21,473 nucleotides of DNA from a virus: positions 1-21,473 of the IMG/VR virus record IMGVR_UViG_3300045996_000387; one strand, written 5' to 3'. The notes below the pieces were generated by a model, which had not been told where the DNA came from, did no database searches, and was given only the letters and a program-made list of their open reading frames with translations. Positions 1-8,488 of this stretch are shown piece by piece; the first letter of the stretch is position 1, and the number at the start of each line of letters is the position of its first letter. A program made the translations under genes and the position numbers.

Positions 1-257
1 CGGGCAGTGAGCGCCAGTTCCAGCGCCTCAGGGCCGCGACCCTCGGGCAAGATGAAGGTGTGGACTTCGTAGGTTCTCGGCGCGCTCCACGTGAAGGCAA
101 AACCACCGTGCTCGCCGAGCAGGAAGACGTTCATTCGGTCATTCACCGCCGCTGTCAGATCCAGCGGTGCATCAGGGTCGCCCCCGATGTGCGGGCGGAT
201 GGAAGGGTCGTTTACGAGGTCGTTGATCCTGCCGGCGTCGAAACACCGCTGCATCAT
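1..257 (-). CDS. Truncated GNAT-like / P22 gp14-like phage protein (N-terminal part)
   Basis: This gene runs off the left edge; only its first 85 codons are visible. The start at 257 overlaps the tail-fibre stop as ATGA, and a second ATG follows immediately. The visible protein has a segment EVHTFILPEGRGPEALELAL at about residues 64-83. This resembles the acetyl-CoA-binding part of GNAT-fold phage proteins, and the family around P22 gp14 (DUF2824) sits at a comparable place after the tail-machine genes. It is probably a late gene co-transcribed with the tail fibre. The open frame, the coupled start and its position are seen directly. The GNAT or gp14 assignment is inference from a short motif, and the C-terminal half cannot be assessed. 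Confidence 0.7.
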   Translation of the reverse strand, partial: MMQRCFDAGRINDLVNDPSIRPHIGGDPDAPLDLTAAVNDRMNVFLLGEHGGFAFTWSAPRTYEVHTFILPEGRGPEALELALTA

Positions 258-1567
258 GAGTGACGCGCCTCCAGCACTTCGATCCGCGCCCTAAGCTCTC
301 GATTTTCTGCGATCAGCCCCGCAATCTGGACCATGTTGATGCGCTCATACTGAAGCCCATCCGGTCGCTTCTTTGCGCCGCGCTTGGGGCGCTGGCGGAT
401 GACCGCCGGGCTGGCAGGACGCGTAATTTCGCCCTTCTTGTTCCGCAACTCCTTCCGGGCGGGCTCGGCGACGTAGCTCTCAAGCTGGTCTTCCTGAAAC
501 CCGAAGTGGACAAAGCGCGGATCGAACTTCGCCCATTCCTCAGCAACGTGACCGTAGAAACTGTGCAGCGGATCGTCGGCCGGTGCCTTCGATCGATAGA
601 ACTTCGGCCAGAGGGCCAAGCTTGCGCGCGCGATGTCCTCGTAAAGCGGCTCAAGGTCTCGCTTGTAGCGCAGGGAGGAAGTCGACCGGAGGAGACTGTT
701 CGCAGGCGAGGAGCCACTATCGAGGAACGCGTTTGCCGCGCTCGCAGTGGTGGAGATCGACGGGAAGGTGACGACGCTGCCGTAGATGTCCAGCGGCTGC
801 ATCGCTGCCGTCGTGAAGTTGTAACTCTGCACCAACCCGCGCGCGCCGGAAATGCCGATATCGACCCAATGGCCGGTTTTGCTCGCCGCGGAATAGCTGT
901 TCGCTGCGAGAGACACTGCGCGGAACGTGCCGCCCGTGATCGTCTTGCCGGTGAAGGTCAGGGCTGCGGGCAAGGAGAGCGTAGGATTGCCCGCGGTCCC
1001 GGCGCCGTTCGCGACGTCAATCTCGGCAGCGGTGCCGGTGATCGTCCTCGCCGCACCCGTCCCCGCCCCAGTGCGCGACCAGAAGCCATTGGTGCCGTTG
1101 GCCGCCAACGCAGACAGATCGGCGTCGAACGCCTGTACATTGGTTCCGATGACCAGCCCGAGTGTGCCCTGCACCGCGGCGGCATTGGCATCGTCAAGAA
1201 ACGTCCGCGCAAACGCCGTCACTACGCCTGTATCGAGGCTCCACGTGGCACCAGAGGCCGACACGACGATGTCACCCTTGTCGCCGTCCGAGACGCCGGC
1301 AGCAGCCGCGGCATAGCGAGTGTCGCCGGTCTGCCGGTCGATGATGTTCGTCGCAGCAGCAGCGCCGACTGTGAACAGCGCAACCGTGTCCGCCCCCGTC
1401 ATGCCGATAAGCTGCGTGCCCGCGGCCCAACTAAGCCCCGAGATCGACGTGAGCAGCGCGTCCGACGCCTGAAACGTAGCCGCAAGCTCGTTCGCCATGC
1501 TCGGCGCCGCGGACTCCGAGATGACCTCGATCGGCACATAGCCAACGCGCTCCACAAGGATCGCCAT
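254..1567 (-). CDS. Tail fibre/spike protein with C-terminal S74 intramolecular chaperone
   Basis: This 437-aa late protein is probably the receptor-binding fibre or spike at the tail tip. Residues 1-290 are low-complexity, Ala/Gly/Thr/Ser-rich, as in beta-structured trimeric fibre shafts. From about residue 292 the sequence changes to a peptidase S74-like domain: SSLRYKRDLEPL at 297-308 carries the Ser and basic residues expected near the self-cleavage point, and the segment SFYGHVAEEW (337-346) is typical of that domain. The C-terminus (about 408-435, ending AGLIAENRELRARIEVLE) forms a coiled coil, as usual for these domains. In this family the domain trimerises the fibre and then releases itself by autoproteolysis. 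The start overlaps the upstream stop as TGATG, so translation is likely coupled. The long plus-strand open frame opposite it is a high-GC shadow. The specific receptor cannot be predicted. Confidence 0.88.
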   Translation of the reverse strand: MAILVERVGYVPIEVISESAAPSMANELAATFQASDALLTSISGLSWAAGTQLIGMTGADTVALFTVGAAAATNIIDRQTGDTRYAAAAAGVSDGDKGDIVVSASGATWSLDTGVVTAFARTFLDDANAAAVQGTLGLVIGTNVQAFDADLSALAANGTNGFWSRTGAGTGAARTITGTAAEIDVANGAGTAGNPTLSLPAALTFTGKTITGGTFRAVSLAANSYSAASKTGHWVDIGISGARGLVQSYNFTTAAMQPLDIYGSVVTFPSISTTASAANAFLDSGSSPANSLLRSTSSLRYKRDLEPLYEDIARASLALWPKFYRSKAPADDPLHSFYGHVAEEWAKFDPRFVHFGFQEDQLESYVAEPARKELRNKKGEITRPASPAVIRQRPKRGAKKRPDGLQYERINMVQIAGLIAENRELRARIEVLEARHS

Positions 1568-2082
1568 CAGGTTTCCCCTCCCGATGCCGATCCTGCGGGA
1601 TATGCGCCCCCACCGGCCTGCGAGAGGCCCGAACCAGCTGCCGGCGTGTAGATCACCCCAAGGAAGTGCCTGCCGTCAGCAACCGCCGCCTGCGCGTCGC
1701 CGATGGTCGTGGTGAACTCGAACTCCGGTGCGGTTACCGCCAGAGTGGGATCGTCGTAATAGACGGCATAGGCGACATCACTCGTCTTGCCGGGGAAGCT
1801 GCCTCCGGTGATGCCGAGCGTCGTCCCGTCCGCGTAGACCCGGACGTGATCCGCGATCGTCACCGTGCAATTGGCGCCGTCGTCCTGCGCGGTAATCACC
1901 GTCGTAGGGTTGGTGTGGCTCAGCATCCGCCGGATGCGATTGATCGTCTCATCCTGCGCGGACTCCTGCGCAAGGATCGCGCTCTTGACCGAGCCCCACC
2001 ACAACCGGAACCGCGGCGAGGCAACGCGCTTTTCGGTCACGATCTCATCGAAGGGGCCAAGGTCGGGAAGCTTGAGAGCCAT
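1567..2082 (-). CDS. Phage tail-associated protein of unknown function
   Basis: I do not recognise this 171-aa protein. Its start (2082) and end (1567) are both TGATG overlaps with the hub-protein gene and the tail-fibre gene, so it is embedded in the tail module. Residues 1-55 look alpha-helical, with a QESAQDETINRIRRM segment that could form a coiled coil. Residues 60-150 are rich in Thr, Val and acidic residues, as in beta-rich structural proteins. The tail is Gly/Ala/Ser-rich. In P22 the gene after gp10 encodes the gp26 needle; here this slot holds the present gene. A role as a fibre adaptor or needle substitute is inference from position only. Confidence 0.8.
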   Translation of the reverse strand: MALKLPDLGPFDEIVTEKRVASPRFRLWWGSVKSAILAQESAQDETINRIRRMLSHTNPTTVITAQDDGANCTVTIADHVRVYADGTTLGITGGSFPGKTSDVAYAVYYDDPTLAVTAPEFEFTTTIGDAQAAVADGRHFLGVIYTPAAGSGLSQAGGGAYPAGSASGGET

Positions 2083-3470
2083 CAGCGCGACCTCCCGCCA
2101 CCCGGCTCGTTGATCTTCACGCCGCTAACCCTGAACGGTACTGGATCGGTGCAGCGAAACTCGGCCAGCATGCCCGGATCATCGAACATGCCCAGTGCCC
2201 GCCATTCGGTGCGGACGCGGTAATCGCCCTGAATGCCGAGTTCGGCGTCCTCCCATTCTTCCCATGTCCGGCCGCCGTCATAGGAAACCCGCATCTCGGC
2301 CACCGGATCGGCATAGGTGCCGCTCAGTTCAGGCGTCTCCCCGACATTGGCGATCAGCCGGACATTGTTGGCCGAAAAGCTGCCACTGACAGGCAGCCCG
2401 GCACGGAACCGCCGCTCAAGCACGCCGCCTGCATCCACGTGGCCCGATCCATATTCCCAGATCGTGCCGTCCTCATCGTCGCCGAACAGGCCACCGACAG
2501 CACAGCGCGCCCGCCAGTTGTCGCGGCCCCAGCTCTGGTTCTCGCACCATTGCCGGGTCTGTGCGTCGAACAGGCGAGATCCCAGATTGGTGCGGACCAC
2601 AAGAAACTCATGCCCCTCGAAGGTATGCGTCCACAGCGCCCATTCAGTCGCCTGCGAAAGCCATTCCTCGATCCCCGCGTCCGAGATGCCCTCAGCGGTG
2701 TTGCCGGCGATATAGACGCGCAGCGACGGCCTCACACCCGGAGGCGTTGCGTCGGCTGCGCCGATCCATGCCGCGGTATTGTCGAAATTGACCGCGCAGC
2801 CCGTTGCGATGATGCCCTTCGAAAAGACCTTGCCCGGAATGGGCGCAAATGGTGCGTCCGCATCTCCGGTGGGCTGGTGGAACTCGACACTGCGCGAGCC
2901 GAACAGCAACAGGATGCCGTCGACCACAAGCCCGTCACGAAGCGGATCGGGCTGGTTCTCGGCGCTGTTGAAATCGAGTGCGGCCCAGCTCGAGCCATCG
3001 TTGACGGCCGAGAAGTAATATTGCCCCGACTCCCCCCGGATTGCGATGAAGTACCCTCCCGCGACCATGACCTTGAGCACGTCCGCACTGTCAGGAAACG
3101 TCACTGCCGCGACACTGGTGCCTGTCGTGCGATAGATCGGCCCGCCGGCGTTGATGAGCAGTTGCGTCTCGCCGGGAGCGAAGGAGACTGACCCGGCTCC
3201 CGTTATGGTGCCGATCGCCAGCGTGCCCCGGAACACCTCTGCGCCGGAGACAGCGAAAACCTCGCCCGTGAGTACGCCTTCGGACTGGTACCCGCCGCGG
3301 ATCGGGCCTGACCCAATCGTGCGGTTCACGAGAAGCCCCGGACGCGACTGCAGGACAACCCCGCTTTGCTCGGTCGGCGCGGTCTCCACGAACATATTGA
3401 TGACCGGCAGTTCGGGCAGATTGCCCCGCACCCGCGAATACGCGGACGTGCCGAAAACCATGTCGGGCAT
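2082..3470 (-). CDS. P22 gp10-like packaged-DNA stabilisation / tail hub protein
   Basis: This 462-aa protein resembles the P22 gp10 family, the hub protein that plugs the portal vertex after DNA packaging and links the adaptor to the tailspikes. The N-terminus has a characteristic NMFVETAPTEQSGVVLQSRP stretch (about residues 25-44) giving way to repeated glycine-turn beta strands with the rhythm of a beta-propeller. The C-terminal part includes MRVSYDGGRTWEEWEDAELG, a blade-like motif seen in such hub proteins. Length matches the roughly 470 aa of gp10. It is directly downstream of the gp4-like adaptor gene and is joined to it (3470) and to the next gene (2082) by TGATG overlaps. The order adaptor then hub is that of P22. 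Family assignment is from sequence pattern and gene order. Confidence 0.8.
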   Translation of the reverse strand: MPDMVFGTSAYSRVRGNLPELPVINMFVETAPTEQSGVVLQSRPGLLVNRTIGSGPIRGGYQSEGVLTGEVFAVSGAEVFRGTLAIGTITGAGSVSFAPGETQLLINAGGPIYRTTGTSVAAVTFPDSADVLKVMVAGGYFIAIRGESGQYYFSAVNDGSSWAALDFNSAENQPDPLRDGLVVDGILLLFGSRSVEFHQPTGDADAPFAPIPGKVFSKGIIATGCAVNFDNTAAWIGAADATPPGVRPSLRVYIAGNTAEGISDAGIEEWLSQATEWALWTHTFEGHEFLVVRTNLGSRLFDAQTRQWCENQSWGRDNWRARCAVGGLFGDDEDGTIWEYGSGHVDAGGVLERRFRAGLPVSGSFSANNVRLIANVGETPELSGTYADPVAEMRVSYDGGRTWEEWEDAELGIQGDYRVRTEWRALGMFDDPGMLAEFRCTDPVPFRVSGVKINEPGGGRSR

Positions 3471-4039
3471 CAGTAGTACTCGGAGGCTATCGGGGTCTGC
3501 GTGCTGCCGAACTTCGCGGCCACGCCGTTCTGGAAGCGCAGGGCGGCCATGCGGATGTCATCTGTAAGCTCGCCGCCGAACATCGTGATGAACGCGCCAG
3601 ATACCGCCAGCGTGGCAGCGAGCCCCCAGGCTCCGCGAGAGGCAAGCGGCGCATCGTCGTTCTCGTCGAGATCCAGCAGTGAAACCCAGCCGGCCCTATC
3701 CCAGAGCCAGACAGTGCGAGTGCCATCGATCAGCGTCTCGATCACGCTGAGATCACGCGGCGCCCGTTCATCGCTGGTCGGGTCGCTGTCGATCGTCTCG
3801 GGGACGGTGATGGTCACGCCGGCGGGCGCGATGATCCGCTGCCCCTCTTCAGCGGTATAGTCCGCGCTCTCGTAGCGGTCGGTCAGACGCCCGAACATTC
3901 CGGTGGCAACCCAACCGTCGTACAGCGACTGGAGCGCCACAATGCCGTCCGCCATTTCCTTGGCGCGAGGGGATCCGCCAGAGGGCAGCACCTTGGCCTG
4001 ACGCATGGCATAGGTGATGATGTCGCGGCAGGTTGCCAT
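3470..4039 (-). CDS. P22 gp4-like head-completion / tail adaptor protein
   Basis: This 189-aa protein starts with MATCRDIITYAMRQAKVLPS and continues into helices with ADGIVALQSLYDGW (about residues 31-44). This is the pattern of gp4-type adaptors, which form a ring under the portal after packaging. Length is close to P22 gp4 (166 aa). A beta-rich middle (residues 60-125) precedes C-terminal helices (SRGAWGLAATLAVSGAFITM). The ATG at 4039 has a GGGAG element about 7 nt upstream. A stable UUCG-capped hairpin lies just before the gene in the mRNA (4060-4081). P22 gp4 also has muramidase activity; no catalytic residues can be assigned here. Assignment rests on helical pattern, size and its place before the gp10-like gene. 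Confidence 0.75.
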   Translation of the reverse strand: MATCRDIITYAMRQAKVLPSGGSPRAKEMADGIVALQSLYDGWVATGMFGRLTDRYESADYTAEEGQRIIAPAGVTITVPETIDSDPTSDERAPRDLSVIETLIDGTRTVWLWDRAGWVSLLDLDENDDAPLASRGAWGLAATLAVSGAFITMFGGELTDDIRMAALRFQNGVAAKFGSTQTPIASEYY

Positions 4040-4059
4040 AGGTCACTCCCGCGAAAGGA

Positions 4060-4081
4060 GCGGGGAGCCGAAGCCCCCCGC
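4060..4081 (-). other. mRNA hairpin with UUCG tetraloop between late genes
   Basis: In the leftward transcript, 9-nt arms (4073-4081 and 4060-4068) pair fully, with one G-U, around a UUCG loop. Such loops are exceptionally stable. The hairpin fills most of the gap between the stop of the 61-aa gene and the Shine-Dalgarno sequence of the gp4-like gene. No T-run follows, so it is not a standard terminator. It may act as an mRNA stabiliser, processing site or attenuator that sets different levels of capsid and tail products. Confidence 0.6.
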
Positions 4082-4085
4082 GGGA

Positions 4086-4271
4086 TCATGCTGCGGGGCG
4101 CTCGCCCTGCTTCACATAATGATCGTTGCCCTCGAACTTGCTCTCGAGCACGTCCGGGACATCCGAGAACTTGCCGCGCTCGAACGTCACGCCGAATGCC
4201 TCGAACTCGTCGGGCAACTGCTTCTGCTCGGCAGGATTGCGGGGGTCACCCACGTACTTGAATTTCGCCAT
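4086..4271 (-). CDS. Small late protein of unknown function (61 aa)
   Basis: This small, charged protein (Lys/Asp/Glu/Pro-rich, no membrane segment) lies between the cement-like protein and the gp4-like adaptor. The ATG at 4271 has a strong AGGAGAAG element about 5 nt upstream, which fixes the start. Segments such as FKYVGDPRNP and FERGKFSDVPDVL resemble small proteins often found beside phage coat genes. I cannot name a family. It might be a minor head or head-tail joining component; that is inference from neighbours only. Confidence 0.75.
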   Translation of the reverse strand: MAKFKYVGDPRNPAEQKQLPDEFEAFGVTFERGKFSDVPDVLESKFEGNDHYVKQGERPAA

Positions 4272-4324
4272 TTCGCTTCTCCTGAATAGGAAAGGGACGA
4301 GCCCTAGAGTCCGCCCCTCACAGA

Positions 4325-4774
4325 TCAGTCGGGATACCCGACGCCGTCGTCTTCCACGACATACGACACGAACAGTTCGATCGTGCCGGCCGCGCCGGTG
4401 GCTGCGTTGGTCGACGGCGCGCCGGTGATCAGCGTCTCGTCATCGTAGCGGTAGCCGAAGCCCGTCGTCGCGGTCATGCGAGCGATGGTGCCGGCCTGCG
4501 CCACGGTGGATGCGGCGAACAGCCGATCCGCGTCACCGGCGTCGCCCACGTTCAGTGCGATCGTGGGAGTGCCGTTGGTGTCGAGGTCGGACGCCTTGAG
4601 GATGGCGTCGACCACGCGGGCGTACTTCGGCAGATAGCCGAAGCGGAGCACGTCCGCCGTCGTCAGCGCCGCGGTGGTGGTGATCAGAAATCGCTGGCAA
4701 TACACCGAGGAGCCGAAGCCGTGGCTCGGGATCGGCATGCGATTCGTGACCTGCTGGGAACTATAAGTCGCCAT
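4325..4774 (-). CDS. Capsid-associated (cement/decoration-like) protein
   Basis: This 149-aa protein lies 12 nt after the coat protein gene, with AGGAG at the right distance before ATG 4774. It is rich in Thr, Ala, Gly and Asp with short beta-like segments, including FGYLPKYARVVDAILKASDL (about residues 46-65) and IELFVSYVVEDDG near the end. The position immediately after the coat gene and the small beta-rich composition fit a cementing or decoration protein of the kind found next to coat genes in Bordetella phage BPP-1-like podoviruses. The coding call is strong; the role is inference. Confidence 0.75.
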   Translation of the reverse strand: MATYSSQQVTNRMPIPSHGFGSSVYCQRFLITTTAALTTADVLRFGYLPKYARVVDAILKASDLDTNGTPTIALNVGDAGDADRLFAASTVAQAGTIARMTATTGFGYRYDDETLITGAPSTNAATGAAGTIELFVSYVVEDDGVGYPD

Positions 4775-4786
4775 TGCTGCTACTCC

Positions 4787-5869
4787 TTAGCTGTCGGCTG
4801 CGGCCGAGACGTAGCCGGTCACAATCGACCGCTGGACGCCGTTCTGGTGGATCTTCTTGACGCCGAGCAGCTCTTCGATGCCGACGCCCTTGCGGAAGTC
4901 GTAATCGGCGAGACGGGTCTTCGACTGCGGCATCTGACCCCACGCGATGGCGACCGCGCCCGAACCGAGCAGATATGCCGGCTCGACGTCCGAGGCTGCC
5001 GCGCCGACGCCAGTCAGGACACCGATCTCCGGCTCCTCCTGGATCATCACGCCTCGAACGAGGAGATCGCCACCCTGAAACAGGGGGTTGTCCTCGACGC
5101 CGCGGTCGCGGGTGCTCTTGTCGATGGAGATGATATCGGCGTCGTTTTCGAGATCGCGGAAGGCGCGCGAGCCGACCTTGAGCACGAACCACTCGCGGCC
5201 CTTCTCGTTCTGCTCCTTGAACGGCGGGATCTTCGCCGTCTTGGCGATGCGCTTCATCTTCAGGACCCAGGCATAGTTCGCCTTGTCGTTGGTCGTGTCG
5301 ATGTTCGCGAGGCTCGCCGAATGGTCGTTCGCCGAGTTGTTCGAGATGTCCTTGCCGAACAGGATCCGATCGCTGTTGAGCGCAACCCATGCGTCCTTCT
5401 CGGCTTCCGAAGCGGAGGCGTAGGGGACGGTGGTGAGCGCCGCGTTGTTCTGGGAGATCGCGCCGAACTCGCGGATGATGTCCGCACGGAGCAATTCAGC
5501 TTCCCAGTCACGAAGCGCCGGCTTGGCAGCGTCGAGCAGGTCGATGTCGGTCTTGTACTGTTCCGACTTCGGCACGATTACCGCGTTGCGGCGGAAGTCG
5601 ATCGTGACCGGCATGTTGCCAGTGCCCAGATCCTCTTCGTTGCCTTCGAGAACCTGCGAACCCGAGACGCCGGAGCCGGTCAGACGCCCGACGAACGGGA
5701 CGATGATCGTCTTGCCGGCTTCGGACTGAAGCTCGTACATCGTCACAATGACGTTGTCGTTGCCGCGGCCCATGAGACCCGCATAACGGGTGGCACGGGT
5801 GTACTCGCGGAAGTAATTCCGGCGCCAACGAGTGATCGTCAGCCCGGAGTTGAGAAGGGTCTCAGCCAT
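4787..5869 (-). CDS. Major capsid protein, DUF4043 / N4-gp56 type
   Basis: This 360-aa protein forms the icosahedral shell. It shows the hallmark pattern of the Phage_capsid_3 (DUF4043)/N4-gp56 family: LTGSGVSGSQVLEGNEEDL at about residues 63-81, followed by DFRRNAVIVP with the conserved Arg, then a long helical segment around TDIDLLDAAKPALRDWEAEL. Those features match HK97-fold coat proteins of this family, whose usual length is 330-400 aa. It follows the scaffold gene by 3 nt; the scaffold stop is part of the AAGGAAAT ribosome-binding region before ATG 5869, so synthesis is likely coupled. Note the mosaic: adaptor and hub genes look P22-like while the coat belongs to a different coat family. 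Confidence 0.9.
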   Translation of the reverse strand: MAETLLNSGLTITRWRRNYFREYTRATRYAGLMGRGNDNVIVTMYELQSEAGKTIIVPFVGRLTGSGVSGSQVLEGNEEDLGTGNMPVTIDFRRNAVIVPKSEQYKTDIDLLDAAKPALRDWEAELLRADIIREFGAISQNNAALTTVPYASASEAEKDAWVALNSDRILFGKDISNNSANDHSASLANIDTTNDKANYAWVLKMKRIAKTAKIPPFKEQNEKGREWFVLKVGSRAFRDLENDADIISIDKSTRDRGVEDNPLFQGGDLLVRGVMIQEEPEIGVLTGVGAAASDVEPAYLLGSGAVAIAWGQMPQSKTRLADYDFRKGVGIEELLGVKKIHQNGVQRSIVTGYVSAAADS

Positions 5870-5872
5870 CGG

Positions 5873-6631
5873 TTATTTCCTTGCGAATATCTCCGCAAAC
5901 GCCTCGTCGTCCGTCGGCTCGACCTGCGTCGCCAGCCCCCCTGCGGAGGCGGCTGATGCAAGGCTTCGGGGAGGAATTGCGGGAGATGGGGATGCGGCGG
6001 GTGCCGCCGTCTGTGTGGTGAGCTGGGCTTGCGCCTGCTTCCACGCCTGGAACTGGGCGAAGTCGTCAGCGGTGACGGTGGACGCGATCTGCTCGCGCTC
6101 GTACTGCTGGACGATGTAGCCGTAGGGGTTGCGCTGGCCGAAGACTTGCTGCTGAAAGCCCGGACGGTTCTGGAATTGCTCCAGCGCCCAATCGCGGGCC
6201 TTGTCGACAAGCTCGTCGCCCTTTTGCTGGCGGACGAACTCTTCCGACATGTCGAGCTTGACGTTCAGCGCCGCGGAATGTGCCGCCGATGTCTGGTAGT
6301 TGGCAAACCCTTCGGGGTCGTCCAACGGGTCAGGGATCGGCTGCGCCTGTGGCTGAGGCTGTTGCTCGCGAAGGCGGGCGATTTCAGCTTCCAGGCCCTT
6401 CCGCTTGTCCCGCTCGTCGAGCATCGCCGTGATCGGCACGAAGCCGGGATCAGGCTTTACATCGACAACCGGAGGCGTGAGCGGGTTAGCCGGTTCTGCT
6501 GCCGGCGCTGGTTGCGCGGGCTCTGCCGGGGCCGGGGGTGTCTCCACCACGGGCTCGGGCGCCGGTTCATCAGTCACAGGTTCATTGGCGTTGTCCGCCT
6601 CGACGGCGGCCAGAAAGTCTTCGTCTTCCAT
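5873..6631 (-). CDS. Scaffolding protein
   Basis: This 252-aa protein lies between portal and coat, the standard place for a scaffold. The N-terminus is acidic (MEDEDFLAAVEADNANEP), followed by a Pro/Ala-rich linker (residues 20-60). A charged coiled coil around residues 68-95 (DERDKRKGLEAEIARLREQ) and helical Gln-rich stretches come next. The end is again Ala/Ser-rich with an acidic FAEIFARK terminus. This helical, low-complexity design without a catalytic motif is typical of internal scaffolds that direct shell assembly and are then lost. ATG 6631 is preceded by AAGGGG about 6 nt upstream. The function is inferred from composition and gene order; no strong signature motif exists for these proteins. 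Confidence 0.82.
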   Translation of the reverse strand: MEDEDFLAAVEADNANEPVTDEPAPEPVVETPPAPAEPAQPAPAAEPANPLTPPVVDVKPDPGFVPITAMLDERDKRKGLEAEIARLREQQPQPQAQPIPDPLDDPEGFANYQTSAAHSAALNVKLDMSEEFVRQQKGDELVDKARDWALEQFQNRPGFQQQVFGQRNPYGYIVQQYEREQIASTVTADDFAQFQAWKQAQAQLTTQTAAPAASPSPAIPPRSLASAASAGGLATQVEPTDDEAFAEIFARK

Positions 6632-6670
6632 TGTTAACCCCTTGCCCGTGCGTGGGCATGACGATGCGCC

Positions 6671-6692
6671 CGGACCCCGGCGGCGGGTTCCG
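6671..6692 (-). other. Hairpin in the portal-scaffold intergenic gap
   Basis: The 93-nt gap between the portal stop and the scaffold start contains 9-nt arms (6684-6692 and 6671-6679) that pair at eight of nine positions around a 4-nt loop in the leftward transcript. There is no T-run after it. It may be a processing or attenuation structure lowering portal relative to scaffold and coat output. I see no convincing promoter in this gap. Confidence 0.4.
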
Positions 6693-6724
6693 CTGATACG
6701 TTCAGCAGTTGACGTGAGCGCCCG

Positions 6725-8488
6725 TTAAGCCCCGGCGGCGGACCCCATCTGATAGCCCGCCTCAACGGGCATCAGTTGATTCTGTATCTGTTGGCCCTCA
6801 GCCTTGGCCGCATCGAGCGCGGTCTTGGCGTCCTTGCCTTCCATCTCTTTCTGGAACGCGATCTGGGCCATCTCTTGCTGCGGACCAGCGCCCTGCGCAG
6901 CCTCTTGCTGGCGGGCCTCGCGCTTCTCGATCAACTGCCGCTTCTTGGGCAGGTTGGACGCCTCCAGCAAGTCATCGAACGGCACTTCCTGCGGCCCGTA
7001 GATCCCGGCCAGCTTCACCAGTTCGGCGAACTGTTCCGACTGGATGTTCGCGGTATCCGGCACGGCGTCGATGATGATGTCCATATCCATCTCGGACGGG
7101 CGGTTCTTCACCTCGACAACAACCTGCTGCGTGCCGATCGTAGGTTGGCCGTCTGGTCCGGGCACGATCGCCTGAACCTCCTGCACGACAGGCTCGTTGA
7201 CGGTCAGGAACTTCGGCGCCCCGATGTCGTCGGTGACGCGCACAACCTTCTGGTCGGTCCAGAACTGGCGAATGCGCGCCCACATCTGGCGATAGACCCG
7301 CAACTCCATATCCTCGATGCCACCGAGCGCGGGGGTCAACTCGGTCAGGCCCGCCTGCTGGCGCACCAACTGCGCGCGTCCCGATGCATCGGCATTTCCC
7401 TGCCCAAGCACGGCGGGGTTCGGCCCCATGCGCTCGAGTTCGGCCTTCGACTCCTGCAAGAGGATGATCTGGCCCTGATCCTTGTCGCCAGTGGTGGTCG
7501 GCTCGACGCCGAACGGCAGGATGCCGTCGGGACGCGCCGCTTCCGCGCGCACTGTCTCGGCGTTGGTGTCCATGCCCTGCTCGGTCATGCGGACCTGACG
7601 GGAGTTGACCGAGTGCAGCAGCTTGGAGCGCCGCATGTTGATCTCGTCCTGAATCGGCACCATCGCCTTGACGATGCCGTAGCGGGCGTTGTCGCGATCT
7701 ACGAAGCACGACTGCGCGACAATGGGATTGGACGGCACGCCCCGCTCGTCGGTGTACGGGCTATCGGTCCCCTCCAGGACACCGCCGCCGTAGAAAACGA
7801 TCCGCTTCCATCCGCGGTGATTGAGGTACAATTCGACGATCAGCACCCGCTTGCGCTGGCTGTCGCTCCAGACGTTCTGCGGCTTGTCCTCATCGTCGAA
7901 CGCCACCGTCGTTGGCGCGACCTTATCGAGGCTGATCTCGGCCTCGGGATAGATCTGCGCGACGGTATCGACGTACATCCACTTCGCGACGCCCATGTAG
8001 CGGGCATCCTCGAAGTCCGGGTCGCGGCTATGCGGGTCGTAGATGAACTCGCCGTGACGAATGATCCGCGGCCACGGGTCGCGGTCCTCGCTGACCTCCA
8101 CGATGACGGCAGCGACACCGCCAATCAGGTAGTTCTTTGCCGCCGCAAGCTTGGTGCGCTGCCAGCGGGACTTCTCCGCGGCATAGCGCAGGGAGTCGGT
8201 CGCAACCTCCGCTGAATCGTTGTCGTCATTGGTGCGCGGGAAAGCGCGGGGATCGGTCTGGCCCTGCTCCAGCACCCCGAGCACGCCGTTGACGGCCGGC
8301 GCAATGCGGTTAATCCAGATCTCCGGCTGCTTGCGCTTGCGGAGAACCTTGATCTGCTCCGACGTCCACTGCTTGTTGTCGTAATAGTCGAAGCACAGAT
8401 CGGCTTCCTTGCGCGCCGTATCGGTGTTGTCGCGCGCTTCGCTGTAGAGGCGCTTGAGGTACGCGAGGTCGATGGTCGGCTGCTCCAT
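6725..8488 (-). CDS. Portal protein, P22-like
   Basis: This 587-aa protein forms the dodecameric DNA gate at one capsid vertex. The start of the family is clear: a helical N-terminus with DLCFDYYDNKQWTSEQIKVL (about residues 25-44) and RKQPEIWINRIAPAVNGVLG (about 48-67), followed by repeated portal-type signatures such as FIYDPHSRDPDFEDARYMGV and a long C-terminal helical region rich in Gln and Glu (about 520-580). These match P22-type portals (PF16510), which run 600-725 aa. I place the start at ATG 8488 because it makes a TGATG overlap with the upstream stop; a GTG three codons earlier is possible. It lies upstream of scaffold and coat, as in P22. Confidence 0.9.
   Translation of the reverse strand: MEQPTIDLAYLKRLYSEARDNTDTARKEADLCFDYYDNKQWTSEQIKVLRKRKQPEIWINRIAPAVNGVLGVLEQGQTDPRAFPRTNDDNDSAEVATDSLRYAAEKSRWQRTKLAAAKNYLIGGVAAVIVEVSEDRDPWPRIIRHGEFIYDPHSRDPDFEDARYMGVAKWMYVDTVAQIYPEAEISLDKVAPTTVAFDDEDKPQNVWSDSQRKRVLIVELYLNHRGWKRIVFYGGGVLEGTDSPYTDERGVPSNPIVAQSCFVDRDNARYGIVKAMVPIQDEINMRRSKLLHSVNSRQVRMTEQGMDTNAETVRAEAARPDGILPFGVEPTTTGDKDQGQIILLQESKAELERMGPNPAVLGQGNADASGRAQLVRQQAGLTELTPALGGIEDMELRVYRQMWARIRQFWTDQKVVRVTDDIGAPKFLTVNEPVVQEVQAIVPGPDGQPTIGTQQVVVEVKNRPSEMDMDIIIDAVPDTANIQSEQFAELVKLAGIYGPQEVPFDDLLEASNLPKKRQLIEKREARQQEAAQGAGPQQEMAQIAFQKEMEGKDAKTALDAAKAEGQQIQNQLMPVEAGYQMGSAAGA

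Noticed and set aside
260-1651. 463-codon plus-strand open frame
   Set aside because: Lies opposite the tail-fibre gene; Arg/Gly/Ala-rich shadow typical of high-GC antisense frames, no domain, no ribosome site.
4721-5956. 411-codon plus-strand open frame
   Set aside because: Antisense to the coat protein gene, which has clear family motifs; composition is Arg/Val/Asp-rich shadow.
6776-8215. 479-codon plus-strand open frame
   Set aside because: Antisense to the portal gene; no recognisable domain, His/Arg/Leu-rich shadow.
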